A DNA stretch of 64,000 nucleotides from Palsa-1447 sp964509885. GTDB taxonomy: Bacteria > Verrucomicrobiota > Verrucomicrobiia > Opitutales > Opitutaceae. The DNA lies in the NCBI GenBank assembly GCA_964509885.1, contig CAZDZL010000015.1, forward strand, positions 9,817 to 73,816, given 5' to 3'. A program made the translations under genes and the position numbers. The notes below the pieces were generated by a model. The model was not told the DNA's origin, did no database searches, and saw only the letters and a list, made by a program, of their open reading frames with translations. Below are positions 37,396-46,261 of the stretch, in pieces; position 1 is the stretch's first letter; every line of letters begins with the position of its first letter.

Positions 37396-38808
37396 ATGAA
37401 AACGGTGCACTGCGCGGCGGTGGACCTTGGAGCGACCAGCGGTCGCGTCATCGTGGGAGGGTGGGGCCGGAGGGGCCTGGCGCTGACCGAGGTGCACAGG
37501 TTCCCGAACCAGTTCCGCTCGCTCGCGGGGCGCGAGTACTGGGACCTGCCCTACCTCTGGTCCGAGGTGAGGGCGGGCCTCGCCAAGGCGAAGCGGCGGT
37601 TTCCGCGGCTGGCTTCGGTCGGCGTGGACGGCTGGGCGGTCGACCACGTCCTCGTCGACGCCCGCGGCCGCCCCGCGTTCCCGGTGCACGCCTACCGCGA
37701 CACGCGCACCCTCGCCGCCTCGGAGCGCCTCGGCCTCCGGGGAATCGATAAGGTCTACGCCCTGACCGGGATCCCGAACTACCCCTACAACACGAGCCTC
37801 CAGCTGCAGGAGACGCTCGCCGCCTTCCCGGGGATGCGGGGGGTGGCGGAGCGCTGCCTCTTCGTCCCCGACTACTTCAACTTCCTCCTCTGCGGCCGGA
37901 TGGTCAACGAGCTGTCTATCGCCAGCCATTCCCAGCTGCTCGACGTGAACGGAGCCGATTGGTCGCCTGCGGCGCTGCGGCATTTCGGGATCCCCTCGGG
38001 CTGGCTCGGCAAGCCGGCTCTCTCGCCGCGGCGCCTCGGCGGCGTCACGGGCATCGCCGAGCTGAAGGGTGTCGTGTCGGTCCTGGTCCCGGGCCACGAC
38101 ACGGCGTGCGCGTTCGCGGCCATGCCCGCGGCTCCCGACGGCTCCGACCTCTTCCTGAGCTCCGGCACCTGGTCGCTCCTCGGCATCGAGAGCGACGTCC
38201 CGCTCCTCGGCAGGGATGCCTTGATGGAGCGCATCTCGAACGAAAGGTCGGGCGACGGGAGGTACCGGCCGCTCAAGAGCTGCCTCGGACTCTGGCTTCT
38301 GGAGAAGGTCCTGGCGGGGTTCAGCACCCGGCCGGGCTCGGCCTCGGCCTGGAAGGCGCTCATCGCGGCGGCGGCCCGCGCCCGACCGCCCGAGGACCTG
38401 CTCGACCTCACCGACGCCGCGCTGTTCAACCCCCCGTCCATGCGCGCGGCCATCGACGCCCAGCTCAGGCGCCGGGGCGCGGTGCTCCCGCGCGACCTCG
38501 CGGGCTACGCGAGGCTCATCTGCGCCTCGCTCGGAAGAGGGCACGCCGACGCCGTGCACGCCCTCGAGCGTCTCTCGGGTAGGCAGTTCAGGCGCATCGT
38601 CATTGTCGGGGGGGGCTCGCAGAACCGGCTCCTCTGCCGGGCGACCGCGGACGCAGCCGGCCTGCCGGTGGCTTCGTATGCTCTCGAGGGGGCGGCGGTG
38701 GGCAACATCGCCTCCCAGCTCATCGCCCTGGGCGCGGTGCGCGACATCGCCGCCTTCCGCGCGGCCTATTCGCCGCAGCTGCGGAAGGAGGAGTATCTCC
38801 CCCGATAG
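37396..38808 (+). CDS. rhaB: rhamnulokinase
   Basis: A 470-aa FGGY-family kinase that phosphorylates L-rhamnulose at position 1. The N-terminal phosphate motif is AAVDLGATSGRVIVGG; VGVDGWAVDHVLVD carries the catalytic Asp region. FLSSGTWSLLGIE and IVIVGGGSQNRLLCRATADA are typical of RhaB. Its ATG follows the previous stop with no gap, so the two genes are tightly coupled. No rhamnose mutarotase gene (rhaM) is visible beside the cluster. Confidence 0.94.
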   Translation: MKTVHCAAVDLGATSGRVIVGGWGRRGLALTEVHRFPNQFRSLAGREYWDLPYLWSEVRAGLAKAKRRFPRLASVGVDGWAVDHVLVDARGRPAFPVHAYRDTRTLAASERLGLRGIDKVYALTGIPNYPYNTSLQLQETLAAFPGMRGVAERCLFVPDYFNFLLCGRMVNELSIASHSQLLDVNGADWSPAALRHFGIPSGWLGKPALSPRRLGGVTGIAELKGVVSVLVPGHDTACAFAAMPAAPDGSDLFLSSGTWSLLGIESDVPLLGRDALMERISNERSGDGRYRPLKSCLGLWLLEKVLAGFSTRPGSASAWKALIAAAARARPPEDLLDLTDAALFNPPSMRAAIDAQLRRRGAVLPRDLAGYARLICASLGRGHADAVHALERLSGRQFRRIVIVGGGSQNRLLCRATADAAGLPVASYALEGAAVGNIASQLIALGAVRDIAAFRAAYSPQLRKEEYLPR

Positions 38809-38830
38809 CGACCGGCCGGTCCGGCCTGGG

Positions 38831-38845
38831 CCCGCCGCGGGCGGG
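38831..38845. terminator. GC-rich hairpin between converging rhaB and esterase genes
   Basis: CCCGCC (38831-38836) pairs with GGCGGG (38840-38845) around a GCG loop in the 66-bp gap between two converging genes. No T run follows. It may end both transcripts. Confidence 0.3.
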
Positions 38846-38874
38846 GTGACCGGGCACTCTTTCCGGATCGGGAA

Positions 38875-39810
38875 TCAGGATCTTGGCGCGGCGCCGAGCG
38901 TCTTCAGCCAGGTGGCGAACAGGGGCATCCACGAGTAGACCGCCCTGTCCTGGTCGCGGATGCCGTAGCCGTGGCCGCCCTGCGCATAGACGTGCAGCTC
39001 GGTCGGCGCTCCCGCCGCCGCGAGCTTCAGGTAGTACTCGACCATCGGCGTCGTCAGGTGGAATCCGTCGTCGAAGGCGCCGCACAGGAAGGCTGGCGGC
39101 GTCCGCGGCGTGGGGACGGGCAGCGGGCTGGGGAGCAGGGGATAGAAGAGCGCCTGGAAGTCGGGCCTGCAGTCGACCGCGTCGACCACGTCATGGGTTC
39201 CCTCGACGGGGCGGTCGAACTCGGCCGCTGCCAGCGCGGCGACCTCACCGCCCGCGGAGAAGCCCATGATGCCGATGCGGGCCGGGTCGACGTGCCATTC
39301 CTTGGCCCGGCTGCGCACGGTGCGGATCGCCCGCTGCGCATCCATGAGCGAGTGCACGCTGACCGAATAGGTCGACCCCGACGCCTTGGAGAGCCGGTAC
39401 TCCAGCACGAAGACGGCGACGCCGTGCTCGGCGAACCACTTCCCGACGGCGTAGCCCTCGTGCTCCATCGCCAGGAAGTGGTGCCCTCCTCCGGGGCAGA
39501 CGACGATCGCCGCGCCCGTGGCCTTGCCGGGCTCCGGCAGGAACGGAAGGATGGCGGGGGCGTTGATGTTTGTCATCGCGGCGTACCAAGTCGTGCCCGA
39601 GGCGGTGCTGTAGGATTCCCAGTACGACTTGAGGGCGGAGGTCTTCCCCTCGGAACCCGGCGCTCCCGCGGGCCAGAGCGGCAGGGCGGCGGGCAGCTCG
39701 GAGAAGGTGGGATCCGACTCAGGGGGCGAGTAGACCTCGGTCTCGGCCGGGGACGCCCACGCGCCGCAGAGGGCGAGCAGGATGAGCGCGAGCTTTCGTC
39801 GGTCGTTCAT
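38875..39810 (-). CDS. secreted alpha/beta-hydrolase (acetyl-xylan-esterase-like)
   Basis: About 310 aa from the ATG at 39810, with a signal peptide (RKLALILLALCGAWASPAET). The alpha/beta-hydrolase fold shows the oxyanion strand AIVVCPGGGHHFLAMEHEGY, the nucleophile elbow GFSAGG, an Asp in CGAFDDGFH and the His near AQGGHGYGI. This matches the BD-FAE/Axe1-like group of carbohydrate esterases that remove acetyl or feruloyl groups from xylan and pectin. It lies downstream of the GH39 gene on the same strand (99-bp gap), consistent with joint action on a plant polysaccharide. Confidence 0.85.
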   Translation of the reverse strand: MNDRRKLALILLALCGAWASPAETEVYSPPESDPTFSELPAALPLWPAGAPGSEGKTSALKSYWESYSTASGTTWYAAMTNINAPAILPFLPEPGKATGAAIVVCPGGGHHFLAMEHEGYAVGKWFAEHGVAVFVLEYRLSKASGSTYSVSVHSLMDAQRAIRTVRSRAKEWHVDPARIGIMGFSAGGEVAALAAAEFDRPVEGTHDVVDAVDCRPDFQALFYPLLPSPLPVPTPRTPPAFLCGAFDDGFHLTTPMVEYYLKLAAAGAPTELHVYAQGGHGYGIRDQDRAVYSWMPLFATWLKTLGAAPRS

Positions 39811-39909
39811 GGGATACTCGCGTGGACTATACCCTCCGCGTCCCCGCGTCAACGGACCTTGGACGAAGCCTCCGCGGCGGTAGGCCGATCTCGTGGTGGC
39901 GCCCGGGCC

Positions 39910-41607
39910 TCACGGAAAATCCAGGGTGACCAGGGAGACCGCCTGACGGGGCAGCGAGACGGACAGCGTGGCGCTCCCGCCCGCGACGTCCACGGTGCCC
40001 GGCGTCTCCGCCACGGTGGCCAGCTGGCCGGCCGCCTGCATCTCCCCGTATTGGGTCTCGTTGGGGGCGACCGGGGAGCCCTGGAGCTGCCAGCGCGTGT
40101 ACGCGTTGCTGTGGGTCTCGTCGATCCGGTACTGGGTAATGCGCGCCGTTCCGTGCCCGGGAAGGTGGGCCAGCTGGAGCTCGACCCGCGCCGACGGGCC
40201 GGGCTCGTCGACGTCGTGGTAGTGCCAGAGGAGGACGCACAGCCTCTTCCCATCGAGGCTCGCGAGCCCCGCGACGTCCGGCGCGCCCCGCACGCCGTCC
40301 CGGACAATGGCGTCGAGGGGCACCTCGCCGGAGCTCGTCGTCTCGACTCGCCGTCCTCCCATGCGGCCGAGCATCCGGAAGACATTGAGCACAGGGAGGT
40401 CTATCCCGTTCGTCGCCAGGACGCGCTGGCCCGCGAAGTAGGGCTGGTCCTCGAACTCGAAGGCCCACGTGAGCGCGCCCTCGAGGTTGACCCCGAACCT
40501 GTCGGCGAGCGCGTACTCCCGCGCGAGGCACGCGGCCGTGTAGCTCGGGTACATCGTGCCCGCCCGGTAGCCGAGCTGCGGCCCCAGGCACGCGGCGCAC
40601 CCGTCGGGGTCCGACTCCCCGATGACGATCGGCTTGCCCTTGAACTCGGGCACCGAGGCGATGGCCGAGAAGCCGCGGCTGATCTCGGAGAGCTGAGCGG
40701 AGATGCCGAGGCGCACGTGCCCGTCGACGAACGTGGGCGCCCCCTTTGCGTGGAACGAGAGGAAGTCGGTCGGGGTGCCGGTGAGCCCGGTCGCGTAGTT
40801 CCGGCCGCGGGCGCAGTGGGCCATGAAGTCCGCCATGAACTTCCCTCCGTAGCCGGCCACGTCGGCCCCGCCCACCCGCGCCGTCGGAAGGGCGCGGCGC
40901 ACGGCGTCGATGGCAAAGTCGTGGAGCCTGTAGAATTCCTCGGGCGTCCCGTGCCAGTAGGGTGTGATGTTGGGCTCGTTCCAGACCTCCCAGAACCAGG
41001 TCTCGACCTCGGCGCGGCCGTACCGCCCCACGCAGTGCGCCACCCACTGGCGCACGAGCTCCGCCCATTTCGCATAGTCCCGTGGCGGGTACGACCATCC
41101 CGTCGCGATGACGTCGTACTTGAGGCCGGGGCGCCATTCGTGCTGGTAGGGCTCCGGCCTCGTGGAGAGCGCCTCGGGCATGAACCCGATCTCTGCGTAG
41201 GGCCGCACGCCGCGGGTGCGGTAGGTGTCGAAAATCCGGTCGAGGATGCCCCAGTCGTAGACCGGCCGTCCCTGAGCGTCCTCCGTGTAGGCGTTGGTGC
41301 TGCCCCACTTGAAGGATGCCGCGCCGTCGCCCGTGCAGAGGAGGTTGTGGGCCCGGAAGTAGACCTGCTGCGGGCGGAGCTCGCCGAGCTCCGACAGCAG
41401 CCTGCGCCCATCCGTCATCGTCGCATAGTTGGGCTCGTCGGCCCCGAAGAAGCGCCAGATGGGCTTCATCTCGCCGACGTCCCTCGCGGCGTCCACGCGG
41501 ACCGTGACCGGGAAAGGGGCGCCCTTCTCGGCCGCGGAGATCCCGGGGGCGCCGATCCAGGCCAGCGCGCCGAGCAGGAACGCGGCGGGGCGGGGTGGGC
41601 CTTTCAT
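39910..41607 (-). CDS. GH39-type glycosidase (beta-xylosidase-like), secreted
   Basis: About 565 aa from the ATG at 41607 with a signal peptide (RPAAFLLGALAWIGAPGISA). The TIM-barrel domain shows the clan GH-A acid/base Glu211 in VWNEPN and the probable nucleophile Glu331 in IVIGESDPDGC, after PYAEIGFMPEALS. A C-terminal beta-sandwich (CVLLWHYHDVDEPGPSARVE and similar) completes the GH39 architecture. GH39 members release beta-xylose or alpha-L-iduronate; beta-xylosidase is more likely in this setting. It diverges from a LacI-type regulator gene across 97 bp, so that regulator probably controls it. Confidence 0.87.
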   Translation of the reverse strand: MKGPPRPAAFLLGALAWIGAPGISAAEKGAPFPVTVRVDAARDVGEMKPIWRFFGADEPNYATMTDGRRLLSELGELRPQQVYFRAHNLLCTGDGAASFKWGSTNAYTEDAQGRPVYDWGILDRIFDTYRTRGVRPYAEIGFMPEALSTRPEPYQHEWRPGLKYDVIATGWSYPPRDYAKWAELVRQWVAHCVGRYGRAEVETWFWEVWNEPNITPYWHGTPEEFYRLHDFAIDAVRRALPTARVGGADVAGYGGKFMADFMAHCARGRNYATGLTGTPTDFLSFHAKGAPTFVDGHVRLGISAQLSEISRGFSAIASVPEFKGKPIVIGESDPDGCAACLGPQLGYRAGTMYPSYTAACLAREYALADRFGVNLEGALTWAFEFEDQPYFAGQRVLATNGIDLPVLNVFRMLGRMGGRRVETTSSGEVPLDAIVRDGVRGAPDVAGLASLDGKRLCVLLWHYHDVDEPGPSARVELQLAHLPGHGTARITQYRIDETHSNAYTRWQLQGSPVAPNETQYGEMQAAGQLATVAETPGTVDVAGGSATLSVSLPRQAVSLVTLDFP

Positions 41608-41704
41608 GCCGGCCGACGCTACGAGGCGGCCAGGGCGAGGCCACGCTCCCGGCACTTGACCGTTAGGTGCATTTGGGGATCCTGAGGCCCTCACCCCGGA
41701 CCCC

Positions 41705-42787
41705 ATGCCCCGTCCCACGCTAAACGACATCGCACGGGTGCTGGGCTACTCGAAGAACACGATCTCGCTCGGCCTTCGCGGCAACCCGCAGATACCCGAG
41801 GTCACGCGGGCGCGCATCCGGGCGGCCGCGGACCGCCTGGGCTACCGGCCCAATGCGGTCGTCTCGCAGCTGATGGCTCAGCTCAGGTCCGCGCGCACAA
41901 GCCGGCTCCAGGCGAAGCTGGCGCTCGTCAACGCCAACATCGACCCGCAGGCGTTCAGGAAGCACCCGACGATCCCCATCTACGTCGAGGGATGCGAGAG
42001 CCGCGCGGAGAGCCTGGGCTACGACTTCGACCATTTCTGGCTGCACGACCCGGAGTTAACGGCGGAGCGGTGGCTGCGCATCCTGAACACGAGGGGGATC
42101 AAGGGCCTCGTGCTCGTCGGGCTCATGGACACGAACCACCTCGCCGAGGAGCTGGAGCCCGTGTGGAGGGCGCTTCCCTGCGTGGTCACGGGGGTGCGGA
42201 CGCGGGAGCCGGCGCTGTCGTACTGCTGCGTCGACCACTACAACCTGGCGCTGATCGCCTTCGAGCGCGCTCTGGCGCTGGGCTACCGGCGCCCTGGCCT
42301 CGTCCTGGACGACGTCATCGACGCCCTTGTGGAGCGCCGGTTCTCGGCGGGCTACCTCACGGGCCAGCGCATGCTCCCCAGGAGCCAGCAGCTGCCGGTC
42401 TTCGGCCAGGTCACCGGTCCCGGCCGCGCCGAGGTGTTCCGCGCATGGCTGCGGCGCCACAAGCCGGATGTCGTCTTCACGCTCTACAACAGCGTCATCG
42501 GGTGGCTCAAGGCAGAGGGCCTTCGGATCCCCGACGACATCGGCGTGATCCAGCTCGAGTGGCGGGCGTCGCGCCCTGAGATCGCCGGGATGAACCAGCA
42601 CAACCTTGTCACCGGGGAGGCGGCCGTCGACATGGTCGTCAGCCAGATCCACAACAACGAGCCCGGCGTCCAGGAGTTCCCGCGCGCGACGATGATCGGG
42701 GCGACCTGGGTGGACGGCGCCTCCGTGCGCGGCGCCGGGGCGTCGGTCAGAGCTCGAGGACGACGACGCTCAAGGGCGGAAGGGTGA
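41705..42787 (+). CDS. LacI-family transcriptional regulator
   Basis: A 360-aa repressor-type protein. The N-terminal HTH is standard (TLNDIARVLGYSKNTISLGL, then RARIRAAADRLGYRPNAVVS). A periplasmic-binding-protein-like sensor domain follows (GIKGLVLVGLMDTNHLAEEL, then CVDHYNLALIAFERALALGY). The last about 15 residues are Arg-rich and lie in the 41-bp overlap with the end of the GH51 gene on the other strand. Likely targets are the divergent GH39-esterase pair. The inducing sugar is unknown. Confidence 0.92.
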   Translation: MPRPTLNDIARVLGYSKNTISLGLRGNPQIPEVTRARIRAAADRLGYRPNAVVSQLMAQLRSARTSRLQAKLALVNANIDPQAFRKHPTIPIYVEGCESRAESLGYDFDHFWLHDPELTAERWLRILNTRGIKGLVLVGLMDTNHLAEELEPVWRALPCVVTGVRTREPALSYCCVDHYNLALIAFERALALGYRRPGLVLDDVIDALVERRFSAGYLTGQRMLPRSQQLPVFGQVTGPGRAEVFRAWLRRHKPDVVFTLYNSVIGWLKAEGLRIPDDIGVIQLEWRASRPEIAGMNQHNLVTGEAAVDMVVSQIHNNEPGVQEFPRATMIGATWVDGASVRGAGASVRARGRRRSRAEG

Positions 42788-44303
42788 CGCTCAGGCGATC
42801 CCCTGAGAGCGTGGCGCCCGCGAAGGCGACAGGCTCCACGGCGTGCGGCGCGTCAAAGGTGTTGTGCGACGTCATGGAGGGCGCCGTGAGGATGCGCCCC
42901 GTCGGGGACCTGAGCTCGGCGCCCGTCACGGCGCAGGACACCGTTGCCGCGCCGTCCGGGCTCGTGTTGACGAGGGAAATGTGGATCCTCCCCGAGGCGT
43001 CGCGCGAGGCGGAGGCGCTCACCTGCGGGATCTTCACCGGGGAGCCCGCCAGGTCCGGGGTGTTCAGCTCGATGGGAAGCGAGGTCGCGTCCTGGTGGAC
43101 GCGGAACATCTCGAACACGTGGTAGGTGGGGGTGAGGACGATCCTCTCGTGGTCCGTCAGGATCATCGCCTGAAGGACGTTGATCATCTGGGCGATGTTG
43201 GCCCCGGCGACGCGGTCGGCGTGCGCCTGGAAGATGTGGAGGTTCAGCCCGGCGATGATCGCGTCGCGCATGGAGTTCTGCTGGTAGAGGAAGCCGGGAT
43301 TAGTCCCGGGCTCGACGTCGGTCCATATGCCCCACTCGTCGACAATCAGGCCGACCTTCCGCTTCGGGTCGTACTTGTCCATGATGGCCGAGTGCCTCTC
43401 GACCAGCTCCTCCATCCGGAGCGTGTTGCCGAGCGCGCTGAAATACTGGGGCCTACCAAACTCCGTGGCCGAACCCTTCTTTGCCCAGTCGCCGGTCGGG
43501 ATCGTGTAGTGGTGCAGGGCGAGGCCGTTCATCTGCGTCCCCGCCAATTTCATCATGACGTCCGTCCATTCGTAGTCGTCGCCGGCAGGTCCGCACGCGA
43601 CCCGGTAGATTTCGCTCCCAGGCCCGGAGCCATAGTTCTTGATGAAGGTGTTGTAGCGGCGGAAGTTGTCGGCGCAGAACTCGGCCCGCATGTTGCCCCC
43701 GCAGCCCCAGCTCTCGTTTCCGACCGCGATGAAGCGGACCTTCCAGGGCTTGTCGCGCCCGTTGGCGCGGCGCAGGTTCGCCATCGGGGAGGAGGCGTCC
43801 GAGGTCATGTACTCGACCCATTCCATCGCCTCCTGGACCGTCCCGCTGCCCACGTTGAGGCACACATAGGGCTCGATCCCGAGCATCTCGCACATGTCCA
43901 GGAACTCGTGAGTCCCGAAGTGGTTGTTCTCCACGACGCCGCCCCAGTGCGAGTTGTACATCGACGGGCGCTTCTCCATGGGGCCGATCCCGTCCTTCCA
44001 ATGATACTCGTCCGCAAAGCAGCCGCCCGGCCAGCGCAGTATGGGGACATGCAGGTCCTTCAGCGCGGCCATGACGGCGTTGTTGTAGCCGCGTGTGTTC
44101 GGGATGGGGGAATCCGGGCCAACCCAGATGCCGTCGTAGATGCAGTGGCCGAGGTGCTCCGAGAACTGGCCGTAGATGTTGCGGTTAATCACGGCGCCGG
44201 GATGGTCGGCGTGGACGGTGAGCGTGGAGCCGGAATCCGCCGCGAATGCCGGCGAGGCGAGGAGCGCGAGCAGGGCTGCGCCGCGGAGAAGGGTAGGGGT
44301 CAT
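42747..44303 (-). CDS. GH51 alpha-L-arabinofuranosidase, secreted
   Basis: A 518-aa protein with a signal peptide (LRGAALLALLASPAFAA), removing L-arabinofuranose side chains from arabinan or arabinoxylan. Family motifs are INRNIYGQFSEHLGHCIYDG, then LRWPGGCFADEYHWKDGIG. The acid/base is Glu197 in VGNESWGCGG and the nucleophile Glu323 in VDEWGIW. The C-terminal beta domain ends LPPLSVVVLEL. Many GH51 enzymes are intracellular; the clear signal peptide here implies export. It is encoded downstream of the zinc dehydrogenase gene (86-bp gap). Confidence 0.92.
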   Translation of the reverse strand: MTPTLLRGAALLALLASPAFAADSGSTLTVHADHPGAVINRNIYGQFSEHLGHCIYDGIWVGPDSPIPNTRGYNNAVMAALKDLHVPILRWPGGCFADEYHWKDGIGPMEKRPSMYNSHWGGVVENNHFGTHEFLDMCEMLGIEPYVCLNVGSGTVQEAMEWVEYMTSDASSPMANLRRANGRDKPWKVRFIAVGNESWGCGGNMRAEFCADNFRRYNTFIKNYGSGPGSEIYRVACGPAGDDYEWTDVMMKLAGTQMNGLALHHYTIPTGDWAKKGSATEFGRPQYFSALGNTLRMEELVERHSAIMDKYDPKRKVGLIVDEWGIWTDVEPGTNPGFLYQQNSMRDAIIAGLNLHIFQAHADRVAGANIAQMINVLQAMILTDHERIVLTPTYHVFEMFRVHQDATSLPIELNTPDLAGSPVKIPQVSASASRDASGRIHISLVNTSPDGAATVSCAVTGAELRSPTGRILTAPSMTSHNTFDAPHAVEPVAFAGATLSGDRLSVTLPPLSVVVLEL

Positions 44304-44389
44304 GGCCTTTGTCGTATGTGGGCCGGCGGGGGAAACGACTCAATCCTTACTTTACCGTAATCTGACCGCGGCCGGCGCCGCGCGCGCGG

Positions 44390-45409
44390 TCAGACCTCGA
44401 TCATCGCCTTGATGACGCCCGTCTCGGGGCGCGCCCATGAGGGGAATTGGCCCGGGACCTCGGAAAGCGTCGCGCGGTGCGTTATCCAGGGCGCCGTGTC
44501 GACGCGGCCGGACCCGATCAGCGCGATGATCCGGGTGAAGTCGCCGGGCAGCGCGTTCCGGCTGGCCATCAGCGTCAGCTCGCGCCTGTGGAAATTGGGG
44601 TCGTTGAAGGTGACGTCGCCCTGGAAGAGCCCGACGAGGACGAGCTTTCCCCCGTGCGCGGGGAAATGGAAGGCCTCCGTCATGGACTTGGGACTGCCTG
44701 TGGCGTCGAACACCGCCGTCGGAAGGTCGCCGCCTGTGATGCGAAGGAGGGATTCCAGCGCCGGGCCGTCTGCGGCGTTCACGGCGTGGGGCACGCCGAG
44801 CGCTTTCCTGCAGAAGTCCAGGCGCCCCGCGTTGACGTCCATGGCGATCACCTGCGCGCCGGCCTCCGCGGCAAACTGCATGACCGAGAGGCCGATCGGC
44901 CCCGCGCCGATGACGAGCGCGCATTCGCCGCGCTCGAGGCCGGCCCGCTCGACGGCATGGCAGCCTATGGCGAGCGTCTCGACGAGGGCGAGCTGGTCCA
45001 GCGAGAGGGCGGCCGACGGATGCAGCTTGCGGGCGGGAACGGCGAACTCCTCCCGCATCCCGCCGTCGACGTGCACCCCGAGCACTCGCAGCTCCGTGCA
45101 GCAGTTGGGCTTGCCGCGCCTGCAGGCGATGCATTTCTGGCAGTTGATGTAGGGCTCGACCGAGCACCGGTCGCCCGGCTTCACGTTTCCGACGCCCGGC
45201 CCCACGGAGACGACCTCGACGCCGAGCTCGTGGCCCAGCACGCGGGGGTACGTGAAGAAGGGCTGCCTGCCCCCGAAGGCGTGGATATCCGTGCCGCAGA
45301 CGCCCACCCGGCGCACGCGCACGAGCGCCTCACCCTGGAGCGGCTCGGTCGCGGCATCGGTCTCAAGGAGCGCGAGGGCTCCAGGGGCCTCGAGTCGGAC
45401 CGTCTTCAT
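44390..45409 (-). CDS. zinc-dependent alcohol dehydrogenase, MDR superfamily
   Basis: About 339 aa from the ATG at 45409; the longer in-frame extension covers the neighbouring receiver gene and is rejected. The catalytic zinc site is present (VGVCGTDIHAFGG, then GHELGVEVV), as are the four structural-zinc cysteines in INCQKCIACRRGKPNCC. The NAD(P)-binding motif is ALVIGAGPIGLSVMQFA. It resembles threonine, sorbitol and galactitol dehydrogenases; among sugar genes, an oxidoreductase for a sugar or sugar alcohol is likely. It follows the receiver gene by 17 bp. Confidence 0.87.
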   Translation of the reverse strand: MKTVRLEAPGALALLETDAATEPLQGEALVRVRRVGVCGTDIHAFGGRQPFFTYPRVLGHELGVEVVSVGPGVGNVKPGDRCSVEPYINCQKCIACRRGKPNCCTELRVLGVHVDGGMREEFAVPARKLHPSAALSLDQLALVETLAIGCHAVERAGLERGECALVIGAGPIGLSVMQFAAEAGAQVIAMDVNAGRLDFCRKALGVPHAVNAADGPALESLLRITGGDLPTAVFDATGSPKSMTEAFHFPAHGGKLVLVGLFQGDVTFNDPNFHRRELTLMASRNALPGDFTRIIALIGSGRVDTAPWITHRATLSEVPGQFPSWARPETGVIKAMIEV

Positions 45410-45426
45410 GCCGCCGCAGAGGGAGC

Positions 45427-45834
45427 CTATTGGGGCTCGAGCACCCGTTCCGCGGTTCCCGGTGTCGCCGCGCCCATGAGGTCGGCGACCGTCTTGATCA
45501 TTTCGGCGAGTGCGAACGGCTTTGAGAACACAAACGCCGCCCCGAAGCTCTTGGCCATCGCCAGGTTGTCCCTCGGGCTCGTTCGGCTTCCGCCGCTCAT
45601 CGCGATGATCTTCAGGTGCGGCTGCGCCTTGCGCAGCTCCAGGATCGTCTCCAGGCCCTCCTTGTTCGGCATCACCAGGTCGGTGATGACGAGGTCCACG
45701 GGCGTTGTCCTCAGGCATTCAATTCCCATTTTGCCGTCCTCGGCCTCCGTCACCGCATATCCCGCTTCCGCCAGCGACAAATGGAGCATCCTGCGCAGCC
45801 CCTCATCGTCGTCGATCACCAGTATGCGCTTCAT
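45427..45834 (-). CDS. single-domain response regulator (receiver only)
   Basis: A 135-aa CheY-like receiver from the ATG at 45834. Asp8-Asp10, phospho-acceptor Asp52 in VITDLVMPN, the Ser in IIAMSGGS and the Lys in VFSKPFA are present. It is close in sequence to the receiver at 15021. It has no output domain and precedes the zinc dehydrogenase gene. No histidine kinase gene is in the window. Confidence 0.9.
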   Translation of the reverse strand: MKRILVIDDDEGLRRMLHLSLAEAGYAVTEAEDGKMGIECLRTTPVDLVITDLVMPNKEGLETILELRKAQPHLKIIAMSGGSRTSPRDNLAMAKSFGAAFVFSKPFALAEMIKTVADLMGAATPGTAERVLEPQ

Positions 45835-46002
45835 CGGGCCATGGTGGCGAAGGCTTTGGGAAAAGCGAACAGGGAACGCGCCGGCGGGGGAGGGATTCAC
45901 CTACCTTGGCCCAGGGGCCCAAGGGGGGACCGGAGGGGGCCTCCCGCCGGCCGGCAATTTTCATGGACAAGCCGGCGCCCGGTGGGTTGTCATGTGCGGG
46001 TC

Positions 46003-46248
46003 ATGCAAAAGCAGGAAAGAAAACTCGTCACACCCGCCAGCCTCGCGGTCGATGCGGTCCTCGTGATCATCTTCTTCATCTACATGTACAGCGTCGTCTC
46101 GACGCATGTGCCGTCCAAGGACCACCGGATGATCCTGCTTTGGGGCACCGCGGGCTCCATGTGCCTGACGATCGTGTTCTGGCTGGCGCTGCAGATGCTT
46201 CGCGTAATCGTGAAGGTCCAGCACGAGCAGCCGGATAGTTCCGGCTGA
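46003..46248 (+). CDS. small two-helix membrane protein
   Basis: An 81-aa protein with two hydrophobic helices (LAVDAVLVIIFFIYMYSVV, then GSMCLTIVFWLALQMLRVIV) and a short hydrophilic loop and tail. The ATG at 46003 is chosen because the helices start soon after. The family is not recognised. It stands alone between the receiver gene and the rRNA methyltransferase gene, converging on the latter. Confidence 0.6.
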   Translation: MQKQERKLVTPASLAVDAVLVIIFFIYMYSVVSTHVPSKDHRMILLWGTAGSMCLTIVFWLALQMLRVIVKVQHEQPDSSG

Positions 46249-46261
46249 CCGGCCGTTTCGC

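Noticed and set aside
33958..38559. Very long open frame (about 1,530 codons) on the minus strand
   Set aside because: It lies antisense to rhaA, rhaD-SDR and rhaB, and its translation is Arg/Gly/Val/His-rich without domain motifs. GC-rich codon use keeps the antisense frame open.
38971..41685. Open frame of about 900 codons on the plus strand
   Set aside because: Antisense to the esterase and GH39 genes, both of which have signal peptides and catalytic motifs.
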